33,483 nucleotides of DNA from Bordetella parapertussis. GTDB taxonomy: Bacteria > Pseudomonadota > Gammaproteobacteria > Burkholderiales > SG8-39. The first letter of the stretch is position 1, and every line of letters begins with the position of its first letter. Shown piece after piece: positions 19,213 to 27,630 of the stretch. The notes under the pieces are model-generated. The model had not been told where the DNA came from. It saw nothing but the letters and a program-made list of their open reading frames with translations, and did not search any database. The position numbers were made by a program, and so were the translations under genes. The stretch spans positions 1 to 33,483 of the forward strand of contig CAMDFL010000037.1 of the NCBI GenBank assembly GCA_945897475.1. Direction: 5' to 3'.

Positions 19213-22200
19213 CTAGGCTTTTTCGATGTTGACGAGAAACGCCTTGTACTCCGGCGTCTGCGAATTGGCATCACCCACATACGGCGTCAAGGCGTTGGCG
19301 AGATAACCATTTTGCGTCACCCCCTTGAAGCCCCAGTGGATCGGGATGCCCACGGTGTGCACTTTCTTACCGTTCACCTCCAGCGCGCGGATGCGTTTGG
19401 TGACCACGCAAGCCGCCTTGACCTCGCCGCGGTTGGATTTAACACGCACCATCTGGCCATTCTTGATGCCTTTTTCCTTCGCCAGTTCCTCGCCAATCTC
19501 CACAAACGGCGCGGGTTGAACGATGGCGTTGGAACGTGCGTGCTTAGTCCAGAAGTGCAGATGTTCGGCCAGGCGATAAGTGGTCGCAGCGTAGGGAAAT
19601 TCGGCGGCTTTGCCGAAAGCCTCCATATCGCCCTTATAGACCCGTGCGGTGGGATTGCTGATCGCCTTTGGATTGGTCGGGCACATCAGGTTGACACCTA
19701 CCGGATTCTCGAACGGCTCGTAGTGCTCCGGGAACGGGCCTTCGCTCATGCCGATTGCGTACAACCGCGCCACGCCTTCCGGATTCATGATGAAGGCACC
19801 CACATTTTCAGCAGGCGCTGCATCGGCGCGCATATCGGGAACGTCCGCGCCGGTCCAGCGTGTGCCATCCCATCGCATATAGCTTCGCGAGCTGTCCCAG
19901 GGTTTGCCATCGGCGTCCGCCGAAGCGCGGTTGTAGAGGATGCGGCGGTTGGCTGGCCAGGAAAATCCCCATCCCGAATACACACCCAAGCCCGATGGAT
20001 CGGATGTATCGCGGCGCGCGGTCATATTACCGGCCGGACTCCACGAACCGCAGTAGATCCAGTTGCCGCAACTGGTCGAGCCGTCGGCTTGCAGCAGAGC
20101 GAAAGCGGGCATTTGCGCGCCCGCGGGCACCAGCACCTTTTTGGGATCCTTCGGGTCCAGCACATCAGCCAGCGCCCGCCCGTTGATTTCGCGCAGCACT
20201 TCCTCGGGCGTCGGCATATCGGCCTTGAGATAGGGCCAAGCCATATTGAGTATGGGTTCGGGCAGCTTGCCGCCGTCCTTGCGATACAGATCCCTCAGTT
20301 TCACGAATAGCTTGGCGATGATTTCCGAATCAACCTTGGCCTCACCGGGGGGTTCCACGGCGCGCTCTTTCCAGGCAATCACCCGGCTGGAATTGGTGAA
20401 GGTTCCGGCTTCCTCGGCAAAACAGCTGGTCGGCAGACGGAACACCTCGGTCTGGATTTTCGCTGGATCCACGTCGTTCAATGGACCGTAGTTTTTCCAG
20501 AACTCTGAGGTCTCGGTGGCCAGCGGGTCCAACACCACCAGAAACTTCAATTTGGCGAATGCCTCGCTTTGTTTCTTTTTATTCGGCAACGCCGCCAAAG
20601 GATTGAACCCCTGGCACAGGAATCCACTCATGCGCCCCTGATGCATGCGCTCGAAGATCGCCAGTACGTCGTAGGCGCCATCGCGCTTTGGCAGCCAGTC
20701 GTAGGCAAAATCATTCTCCTTGGTGGCCGCAGCGCCATACCAGGATTTCATCAGGCTGGTGTGCCACTTGGGAAAATTCTGCGTGAAAGTCATCTGATTC
20801 GGACGCAACGGCTTGCCGGTGCGCGCGGCCAAGTAGGCCTCGCGCGTCACATCGCCATCGCCGGGCGCACCCAGATATCCGGGCAGCACCTCCGAGTACA
20901 GCGCCATATCGGTGATGCCCTGCACATTAGCGTGGCCGCGAAGCGCGTTGACGCCGCCGCCGGGCCGGCCCATGTTGCCGAGCAACAACTGGATCATCGC
21001 CATGGTGCGGATGTTCTGCGAACCCACCGAATGCTGAGTCCAACCCAAGGCATACAGGATGGTCATCACCTTGTTGGCCGCCGAGGTCGAGGCGATTTGT
21101 TCAGCCACTTTCAAGAACGCGTCTTTTGGCGTGCCGGTGATTTTACTCACCAGCTCGGGGGTGTAGCGCGAATAGTGTTTTTTCAGTTGCTGAAATACGC
21201 AACGCGGGTTTTGCAGGGTGTCGTCAACCACGACGAAACCATCTTTGCCCAGCTCGTAGCCCCAGGTGGCTTTGTCGTAAGTACGCTTGGCCTCGTCGTA
21301 GCCGCTGAAAAAACCGTTTTCGTAGTTGAAACCCTCTTTGGTGAGGAAGCTGGCATCGGTGTTTATCTTGATGTAATCGTGATGCAGCTTGTCATTAGCA
21401 AATAAATAATTGATTACCCCGCCCAGGAAAGCGATGTCGGTGCCCACGCGCAGCGGCGCGTAGAGATCGGCGACCGCAGCGGAGCGCGTAAACCGCGGGT
21501 CAACAACGACCAGCTTCGCCTTCCTTTGCTGCATTGCCTCGGTCACCCACTTGAAACCACAGGGGTGGGCTTCCGCGGCGTTTCCGCCCATCACGAGAAC
21601 CAGATCGGCATTCTTGATGTCGACCCAGTTGTTGGTCATCGCGCCTCTGCCGAATGTGGGGCCCAAACTGGACACCGTGGGTGCGTGTCATATTCGTGCC
21701 TGAGTATCGAAGGCAACCATTCCCAAGCCGCGCGCGACCTTGACACTTAAATAGCCCGATTCGTTCGAGGCAGCACTCGATGCCAGAAAGCCGACGGTGT
21801 TCCAGCGATTGACGGTTGTGCCCTTGTCGTTCTTTTCGACAAGATTCTTATCGCGATCATCCTTCATATGGCGGGCGATGCGATTCAAGGCATCGTCCCA
21901 GGAGAGGCGCTTCCACTCGTTGGAACCCGGCGCGCGCACCTCCGGGTAACGCAGCCGATTCGGGCTTTGAATCATATCGAGCACGCCCGCGCCCTTGGCG
22001 CATAAGGTTCCGCGATTCACCGGATTATCAGGATCGCCTTCAACGTGAATGATGGAAGTCTTCACGTTTTTCGATTTATCACCCAGGGTGTACATGATCA
22101 TGCCGCAACTCACCGAACAATACGGGCAGGTACTGCGCGTCTCCGTAGTGCGCGCCAGCTTGTAGCCGCGTACATCGTTGGCCATGGCCGATGGGGCATA

Positions 22201-22281
22201 CCCCATCATGGCAAGGCTTGAGCCTCCCATGCCGCCTGCGCAAATTCTAAAAAACTGTCTGCGTGAAACTTTGACGTCCAT
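19213..22281 (-). CDS. Formate dehydrogenase alpha subunit, selenocysteine-containing, Tat-exported (UGA readthrough joins ORFs 21688..22281 and 19213..21675)
   Basis: Tat signal [12 protein letters not shown]; 4Fe-4[11 protein letters not shown]...GTLCAKGAG; reading through UGA gives [38 protein letters not shown], matching the FdnG/FdoG Sec region; same frame on both sides. Confidence 0.95.
21659..21675 (-). promoter_or_regulatory. Putative bacterial SECIS apical hairpin (UCC-AGUUU-GGG)
   Basis: AGU at nt 22-24 counted from U of UGA, the same offset as GGU/AGU in E. coli fdhF/fdnG SECIS as remembered; short flanking stem. Confidence 0.65.
21688..21690 (-). other. In-frame UGA selenocysteine codon (codon 198)
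   Basis: Minus-strand ATA TGA CAC GCA CCC ACG GTG TCC; context identical in register to other FDH Sec sites. Confidence 0.94.
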
Positions 22282-22786
22282 GGGCTATTCCTTCAATATG
22301 TTTTTGTCATAATTTTCGGGATGCGCAGGCAATTTACACGCGGGGATCGCGTAAAGCAACGGCTTCCGCGCACTATCCATCGAACAGAATCACCGGAGAT
22401 TCTGGTGCTGCTTTGCAACGTTATTTGGGCAAGTTTGATATCTGTCGATATCTATCGAGGCAAATACTATTGGGATAAGCACCTAATTCGGCACAGCAGT
22501 GCATCCATTCCAGATGATATTTTCGCACCGCAACAATGCGATGGAGAAGCCACAGAGAGCCACAGAGAGCTACCGAAAGCCATCGAGATCCACCAACAAA
22601 CAAGCTTTACCCGTGCGAGCTAATTCCGCTACACTCCAAAGGGTCACCTACCGCCACAGAATCAAGAGAAAAAAGCAAGAGCGTGACAAAACTGAGCCGG
22701 CACAGCACAGCTTCTGGGAAATTCCATGGCAAACGGTGCGCGGCCAATCCAAGTAAAGTATTTCCTGAACAAGGGGTCAAAGTTAC

Positions 22787-23542
22787 ATGAAAGCGGAACA
22801 GATTTTAAAACTGCCTTCGATGCCGGCCGCAAGTCCGAGCTATCCGATGGGTCCCTATCGATTTGTCAATCGCGAATTCCTGATTGTCACCTATGAAACA
22901 GATCATGATCTTTTGCGCCAAGCGGTGCCCGAACCACTGGAGCCAAACAAGGATGGTCATGTGCTCTACGAGTGGATACGCATGCCCGACAGTTCCGGTT
23001 TCGGCGACTACACCGAAAGCGGTGTAGTAATCCCCTGTACGTTCCAAGGCGAGCCGGTCAATTTCACCGCCCAGATGTATCTGGACGACGAGCCTCCTAT
23101 CGCCGGTGGACGAGAAATCTGGGGCTTCCCCAAGAAGTTTGCCAAACCGAAACTGGAAGTCTGCGGGGATACGCTGACCGGCACGCTGCACTACGCCGGC
23201 CAATTGGTCGCGATGGGCACCATGGCCTTCAAGCACCAGCAGTCCCCCGGCGGTGTCGAAGCACAAGCCAAGGGTATGACCAAAACAAGTTGCAATTTAA
23301 AGATCATTCCGGATGTCGATGGCAGTCTCAAAATCTGCCAACTGGTGGCCTATAACCTGAAGGACATCACCGTCAAAGGCAGCTGGATTTCGCCCGCACG
23401 CTTGCAACTGATTCCACACGTCAATGCACCTGCGGCCGATTTGCCGATCAAGAAGATCATCAGCGGCAAACATTTCATCAGCGATCTGACCCTGCCGCAT
23501 GGCCGCGTCATGTTCGACTACATCAAGGACCAAGCCCCTTAA
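22787..23542 (+). CDS. adc: Acetoacetate decarboxylase
   Basis: PMGPYRFVNREFLIVTY; YEWIRMPDSSGFGDYTESG; YLDDEPPIAGGREIWGFPKKFAKPKL with the KK pair matching K115/K116. Confidence 0.93.
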   Translation: MKAEQILKLPSMPAASPSYPMGPYRFVNREFLIVTYETDHDLLRQAVPEPLEPNKDGHVLYEWIRMPDSSGFGDYTESGVVIPCTFQGEPVNFTAQMYLDDEPPIAGGREIWGFPKKFAKPKLEVCGDTLTGTLHYAGQLVAMGTMAFKHQQSPGGVEAQAKGMTKTSCNLKIIPDVDGSLKICQLVAYNLKDITVKGSWISPARLQLIPHVNAPAADLPIKKIISGKHFISDLTLPHGRVMFDYIKDQAP

Positions 23543-23578
23543 GCGGGCGCGAGATGACCCAATAAAAGAAAGCGCAAA

Positions 23579-24322
23579 ATGAAAAAAAGCGAAGTAATGC
23601 AACTGCCGTCGATGCCCCTGCAGAGTCCGACTTATCCGCGCGGACCCTACCGGTTTTTCAACCGCCAGTACATGGTAATCAGCTATAAAACCGATGCCGA
23701 TGCGATCCGCGAGGCGCTGCCCGAACCACTGATGCCAGCTGGCGATACCGTGTCGGTGCAGTGGCTGGATCTGCCTGACGGTGAGGGTTTTGGCGCCTAC
23801 ACCGCCACCGCGCAAATCATCCCATGTACTTTCAAGGGAGAAGCCTGCAATTTTGTGAGCCAGATGTACGTGGATAACACGCCGCCGCTTTCGGGTGGTC
23901 GTGAGATCTGGGGCTATCCGATGAAGCACGGCGATGCCACGCTCAAGGTCATCGGCGACACCTTGACCGGTACCTTGCATTACGCCACCGAGCGCGTCGC
24001 CACCGGAACCATGGTTTTCAAACATGACGCGTTCCGTACCGACTACTCGCACGAGCAAGGCCTGCTGGCACGAACCCAGGTTACTTTGAAATTGATTCCC
24101 GACATCGATGGCACGCCGGCAATTGCACAATTGGTAGCGGTCAAGTTCGAGAATATCTCGCTCAAAGGCGCCTGGGCCGGTCGAGCCAGCCTGGAACTGG
24201 TACCCGCAGTGAACTGCCCCTTGTCGGACCTGCCGGTGCGCCAAGTCTCAGGCGGACTGCATATGGTGACCGACATGACACTGCCCTACGGCAAGGTGAT
24301 ACACGACTACCTGGCCAAATAG
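23579..24322 (+). CDS. Acetoacetate decarboxylase-like paralogue with substituted catalytic residues
   Basis: Full-length homology to the preceding gene (SPTYPRGPYRFFNRQYMVISY, YVDNTPPLSGGREIWGYPMKHG, GTLHYATERVATGTMVFKHD). Confidence 0.92.
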   Translation: MKKSEVMQLPSMPLQSPTYPRGPYRFFNRQYMVISYKTDADAIREALPEPLMPAGDTVSVQWLDLPDGEGFGAYTATAQIIPCTFKGEACNFVSQMYVDNTPPLSGGREIWGYPMKHGDATLKVIGDTLTGTLHYATERVATGTMVFKHDAFRTDYSHEQGLLARTQVTLKLIPDIDGTPAIAQLVAVKFENISLKGAWAGRASLELVPAVNCPLSDLPVRQVSGGLHMVTDMTLPYGKVIHDYLAK

Positions 24323-24329
24323 GCGGGTT

Positions 24330-24360
24330 GCTTACTGAGCGACAAGCAAGCTCAGTAAGC
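24330..24360. terminator. Hairpin GCTTACTGAG-11 nt-CTCAGTAAGC
   Basis: 10-bp perfect inverted repeat 8 nt after the ADC-like stop. Confidence 0.55.
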
Positions 24361-24373
24361 GCCAAAAAAAAAT

Positions 24374-24413
24374 GGGGCGGATGGCTCAGTTTCTTGACTG
24401 AGCAATTCGCCCC
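24374..24413. terminator. Bidirectional rho-independent terminator (GGGGCG..GCTCAGT-ttcttg-ACTGAGC..CGCCCC)
   Basis: Two-part perfect stem; followed by GTTTT on the plus strand and preceded by A9 (T-run on the minus strand); lies between convergent genes. Confidence 0.8.
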
Positions 24414-24419
24414 GTTTTC

Positions 24420-24590
24420 GTTTCAATCAATCGCTTTGGTTTCGACCTGCTGATTTCGTTTCAGTCGACCAATGTAGTCTCGGCCGGCTGATTTGGTTTC
24501 AGTCGGCTGATTTGGTTTCAGTCGGCCGATCTCGTTCCCGCCGGTTGATCTTGTTTCGACCGCCCGACTTCGGTTCGCTCCTTCTATTCC
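24420..24590. repeat. Degenerate 19-bp tandem repeat, about 8-9 units, consensus GTTTCAGTCGGCTGATTTG
   Basis: Manual 19-nt register with no indels: 24420, 24439, 24458, 24477, 24496, 24515, 24534, 24553, 24572. Confidence 0.85.
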
Positions 24591-24594
24591 CCGC

Positions 24595-25659
24595 CTAAAG
24601 GAACTCTTTCTTCAAGTCCACGGTAGAGCGCACGCCAAGGTGCTCAAAATTGTGCGTGAGCCACTCTCCGGCCAATGCACGACCGCGATCGCGCAAGGTT
24701 GTCAGGAATTTCCAGTCGCTGCACATCTTGCTTTCGGCCGACATGTCGGATAGCGCGTTATCGGCGCGCACCGAATGGATCAAAACATACTTGAATTTAT
24801 CCTTGTGCTCGTCCTTGATCATGCCGTTGTCGAGCAACTGCTGCACGAAGTAGACCGAGCGTAATTCCTTGATCAACGAAGAATTAAAGGTGATTTCGTT
24901 GAGCCGATTGTGAATATCGGCCGACGTGGTGGGAAGCCCCGGTCTTTCAATCGGGTTGATATGCAGAATCACCACGTCGCGCGAATCGGTATGGTAGAAC
25001 AGGGGGTAGAGAACAGGATTACCCATGTAACCGCCGTCCCAGTAATGCTCGCCATTGATTTCGACCGCCTGAAACACCTGCGGCAGGCAAGCGGAAGCCA
25101 AAACAACATCGCAAGTGACTTCACTGGTATTGAATATTTTCACCTTACCGGTGCGTACATTGGTTGCGCAGATGAACAGCTTTGTCCCCTGGCTTCTCTC
25201 GAGCGCCTCGAAATCAACCTGTTTCTCCAGCACCTCTTTCAAGGGGTTGTAATTCATCGGATTCATCTGATAGGGCGACATGGTCCCCATGAGCGTTTTC
25301 ATCAGACCCTGCATGGGGCTTTCCTTGGGTAACACTTCGGTGTCCCAAGGCATGCGTGGCGGCTTGAATTTCGACCCAGCATCCGCGATTGCCTTCCAGA
25401 AGTTATGCAAGGCCTCGCGTGCACCGTCATTGCCGCGCAGTTTGCCGTAGGCGTACACCACGGCGTTCATCGACCCAGCACTCGTGCCAGAGACGCCTTC
25501 GATCTCGATGCGCCCATCTTCGAGAAATTTGTCCATCACACCCCAGCCAAATGCGCCGTGGGATCCCCCGCCTTGCAAGGCCAGATTAATGGTCTTCATT
25601 TTCGTATCTTTAGTGACCTGAGGATCGGATATTTCCGATTGTCTTGTTTTAGTTGCCAT
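24595..25659 (-). CDS. Patatin-like phospholipase family protein
   Basis: NLALQGGGSHGAFGWGV, GVSGTSAGSMNA (GxSxG), YWDGGYMGNPVLYP (DGG); internal start MKTINLALQ possible. Confidence 0.92.
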   Translation of the reverse strand: MATKTRQSEISDPQVTKDTKMKTINLALQGGGSHGAFGWGVMDKFLEDGRIEIEGVSGTSAGSMNAVVYAYGKLRGNDGAREALHNFWKAIADAGSKFKPPRMPWDTEVLPKESPMQGLMKTLMGTMSPYQMNPMNYNPLKEVLEKQVDFEALERSQGTKLFICATNVRTGKVKIFNTSEVTCDVVLASACLPQVFQAVEINGEHYWDGGYMGNPVLYPLFYHTDSRDVVILHINPIERPGLPTTSADIHNRLNEITFNSSLIKELRSVYFVQQLLDNGMIKDEHKDKFKYVLIHSVRADNALSDMSAESKMCSDWKFLTTLRDRGRALAGEWLTHNFEHLGVRSTVDLKKEFL

Positions 25660-25702
25660 GGTTAGTCTTTCTATCGGGTACGGCGAAAAATGGACGCATC
25701 AA

Positions 25703-25810
25703 CGACCTAATAAGTGTCAGACCGATCTAATAAGTCTCAGATCGGTCTAATAAGTGTCAGATCGATCTAAAAAGTGGCAGATCGACCTAACAAGTGTCAG
25801 ATCGACCTAA
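25703..25810. repeat. 20-bp tandem repeat, 5 units plus partial, consensus CGAYCTAATAAGTGTCAGAT
   Basis: Units at 25703, 25723, 25743, 25763, 25783, with partial at 25803, no indels. Confidence 0.92.
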
Positions 25811-26589
25811 TGCGCTGTCCAGCCGCCTTCGACCATAATATTGGTACCGGTAATCGACGCCGCCGAATCGCTGCAAAGGAATATGGCGGTACCCGCAATT
25901 TCCTCGACCGTGACGAATTTCTTGGTCGGCTGCGCGGCCAGCAGCACATCGCGCTTGACCTGCTCCTCGGTAATGCCGCGTGCTTTGGCGGTATCCGGAA
26001 TCTGCGCCTCGACCAGCGGCGTCAAAACGTATCCAGGGCAAATCGCGTTCACGGTAATGCCATGCTCTGCGACTTCCAGGGCGATGGTCTTGCTGAAACC
26101 CATGATGCCGTGTTTGGAGGCGACATAAGCTGATTTGTATGCCGATGCCACCATCGCATGCGCCGAGGCGACATTGATAATGCGACCCCATTTTTTGGAT
26201 TTCATATAGGGCACCGCTATCCGCGTGGTGTGAAATGCCGAGGAGAGATTGATCGCGATGATCGCATCCCACTTGGCAAGCGGAAACTCCTCAACCGGCG
26301 CAACGTGCTGAATACCGGCGTTATTGACGAGGATGTCCACTCCACCGAGGTCGGCTTGGGCCTTCTTCATCATCGCTTCAATTGAAGCTGGTTTGCTCAT
26401 GTCCGCGCCATCGTACAAAACCTTGACGCCATACTTGGAGGCAAGGCCTGCGCGCAGCTTTTCGATTTCCGCCGCGTCGCCGAAGCCGTTGAGCACCAGG
26501 TTCACACCTTCTTTGGCAAATCCTTCGGCAATTCCCAGGCCAATACCGCTGGTGGACCCCGTTATTAATGCATTTTTACCTTTAAGCAT
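25807..26589 (-). CDS. bdhA: 3-hydroxybutyrate dehydrogenase (SDR family)
   Basis: GSTSGIGLGIAEGFA, NNAGIQHVAPVEEFPLAKWDAIIAINLSSAFHTTRIAVPYMK, YVASKHG, PGYVLTPLVEAQI. Confidence 0.94.
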   Translation of the reverse strand: MLKGKNALITGSTSGIGLGIAEGFAKEGVNLVLNGFGDAAEIEKLRAGLASKYGVKVLYDGADMSKPASIEAMMKKAQADLGGVDILVNNAGIQHVAPVEEFPLAKWDAIIAINLSSAFHTTRIAVPYMKSKKWGRIINVASAHAMVASAYKSAYVASKHGIMGFSKTIALEVAEHGITVNAICPGYVLTPLVEAQIPDTAKARGITEEQVKRDVLLAAQPTKKFVTVEEIAGTAIFLCSDSAASITGTNIMVEGGWTAH

Positions 26590-26737
26590 GTTTCATTACT
26601 CCCTGATTAAATTATTAAGATTTTTATTAGAAAACTGCAAAACCCAGCAATCTATCGCGCCCATACAACTCAATTGGCATGATATCAAAAGCGCAACGGA
26701 ATTTCCGTTTCGCAAAGTACGCCCTGGAAGGTGCGTA

Positions 26738-27283
26738 CTATTTCTTGCTAGCTATATCGGTCACCGATCCGGTCATTTTTTCTGCTGCGGCGCCACCCTG
26801 CTTGGAATTGGCACTGGCAATATTAGCCATCTGGCTTGCTACCGTGGTAATACTCTCAAACGCCTTGGTGGTCTGGTCCAGCATGTTTTTCATAGTATTG
26901 GCCATGACATCCGAGCCTGCCATTTTTGATTTACCGAGGGAGGCCATCGCCGTTTTGGAGAACTGCTGCTGGTTCGCCTGCATCACCTTTGTGACGTCCT
27001 TTTGCATGGTCGAGACAAGGTCATGCAATTTACGCCAGTATTCGATCATGCCCTCAGGCTTCATCATCTGCTCGCGCACACGGCCCAGGTCGGACATATC
27101 CTTGGAGGATGCCAAGGTACTTGACAGGTCAGCGGTGCTCGAAAATCCTGCTTGCGCCGTGGATTTGTTGAGTTCGGCGATACGCTGCATCCCCTCGAAG
27201 GACATGCGGGTAATGGTAATCATCATTTCCGCGGTGGCCTGCTGCGAAGTGGCCAACTGCTCTATTATTTCTGGCTTATTCAT
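26738..27283 (-). CDS. Phasin-like granule-associated protein
   Basis: Met/Ala/Gln/Lys-rich, likely helical 181-aa protein (QQATAEMMITITRMSFEGMQRIAELNKSTAQAGFSST...), next to bdhA. Confidence 0.7.
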   Translation of the reverse strand: MNKPEIIEQLATSQQATAEMMITITRMSFEGMQRIAELNKSTAQAGFSSTADLSSTLASSKDMSDLGRVREQMMKPEGMIEYWRKLHDLVSTMQKDVTKVMQANQQQFSKTAMASLGKSKMAGSDVMANTMKNMLDQTTKAFESITTVASQMANIASANSKQGGAAAEKMTGSVTDIASKK

Positions 27284-27318
27284 TGCGCTCTCCTAAAATT
27301 ATTTACGATCTAAGAAAC

Positions 27319-27337
27319 GTCGGATTCTCGATCCGAC
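27319..27337. promoter_or_regulatory. Dyad GTCGGAT-tctcg-ATCCGAC upstream of the phasin-like gene
   Basis: 7-bp perfect inverted repeat about 36-54 nt upstream of the ATG. Confidence 0.35.
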
Positions 27338-27630
27338 ATTCCGATTCGGGATATGACATTGCGAAACACTCGCCATACAAGGAATGAATTTCAGATTGCG
27401 ATGAATATAAATTGAATTGCCGACGGTCATTCGTAGGGGTTCTGATTGCCCCCTGTCGTTCAGTTTTTTTTATATTCAGAACACAATAGCACAATGGGCA
27501 TTACATTGTCATTGCAAGCCCGCGCTTTCAGCGCCTGCCAAAAACACTTGGCCAACGGTTGTGGCGTCAAGCACCGTGTACGAGTCCGGCTAATTTCCAA
27601 AGACCTTGAAAAAACCCAAGCCGCCACGAA

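Noticed and set aside
19195-20310. 371-aa plus-strand ORF (and 20569..21405)
   Set aside because: Antisense to the formate dehydrogenase alpha gene; no family motif; explained by codon bias of the sense gene.
19213-21690. FDH alpha as a pseudogene or two separate genes
   Set aside because: Both halves share one frame around a single TGA in the exact conserved Sec context, and no other disruption was noticed across about 3 kb.
23297-24244. 315-aa minus-strand ORF across both ADC genes
   Set aside because: Antisense to two well-supported paralogues; its internal repetition merely mirrors the sense paralogy.
24420-24590. 19-bp repeat array as a CRISPR or coding repeat
   Set aside because: No spacers and unit length not a multiple of three; the ORF track has no long ORF through it.
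25703-25810. 20-bp repeat array as a CRISPR
   Set aside because: Units are contiguous with no unique spacers, and no cas genes are present.
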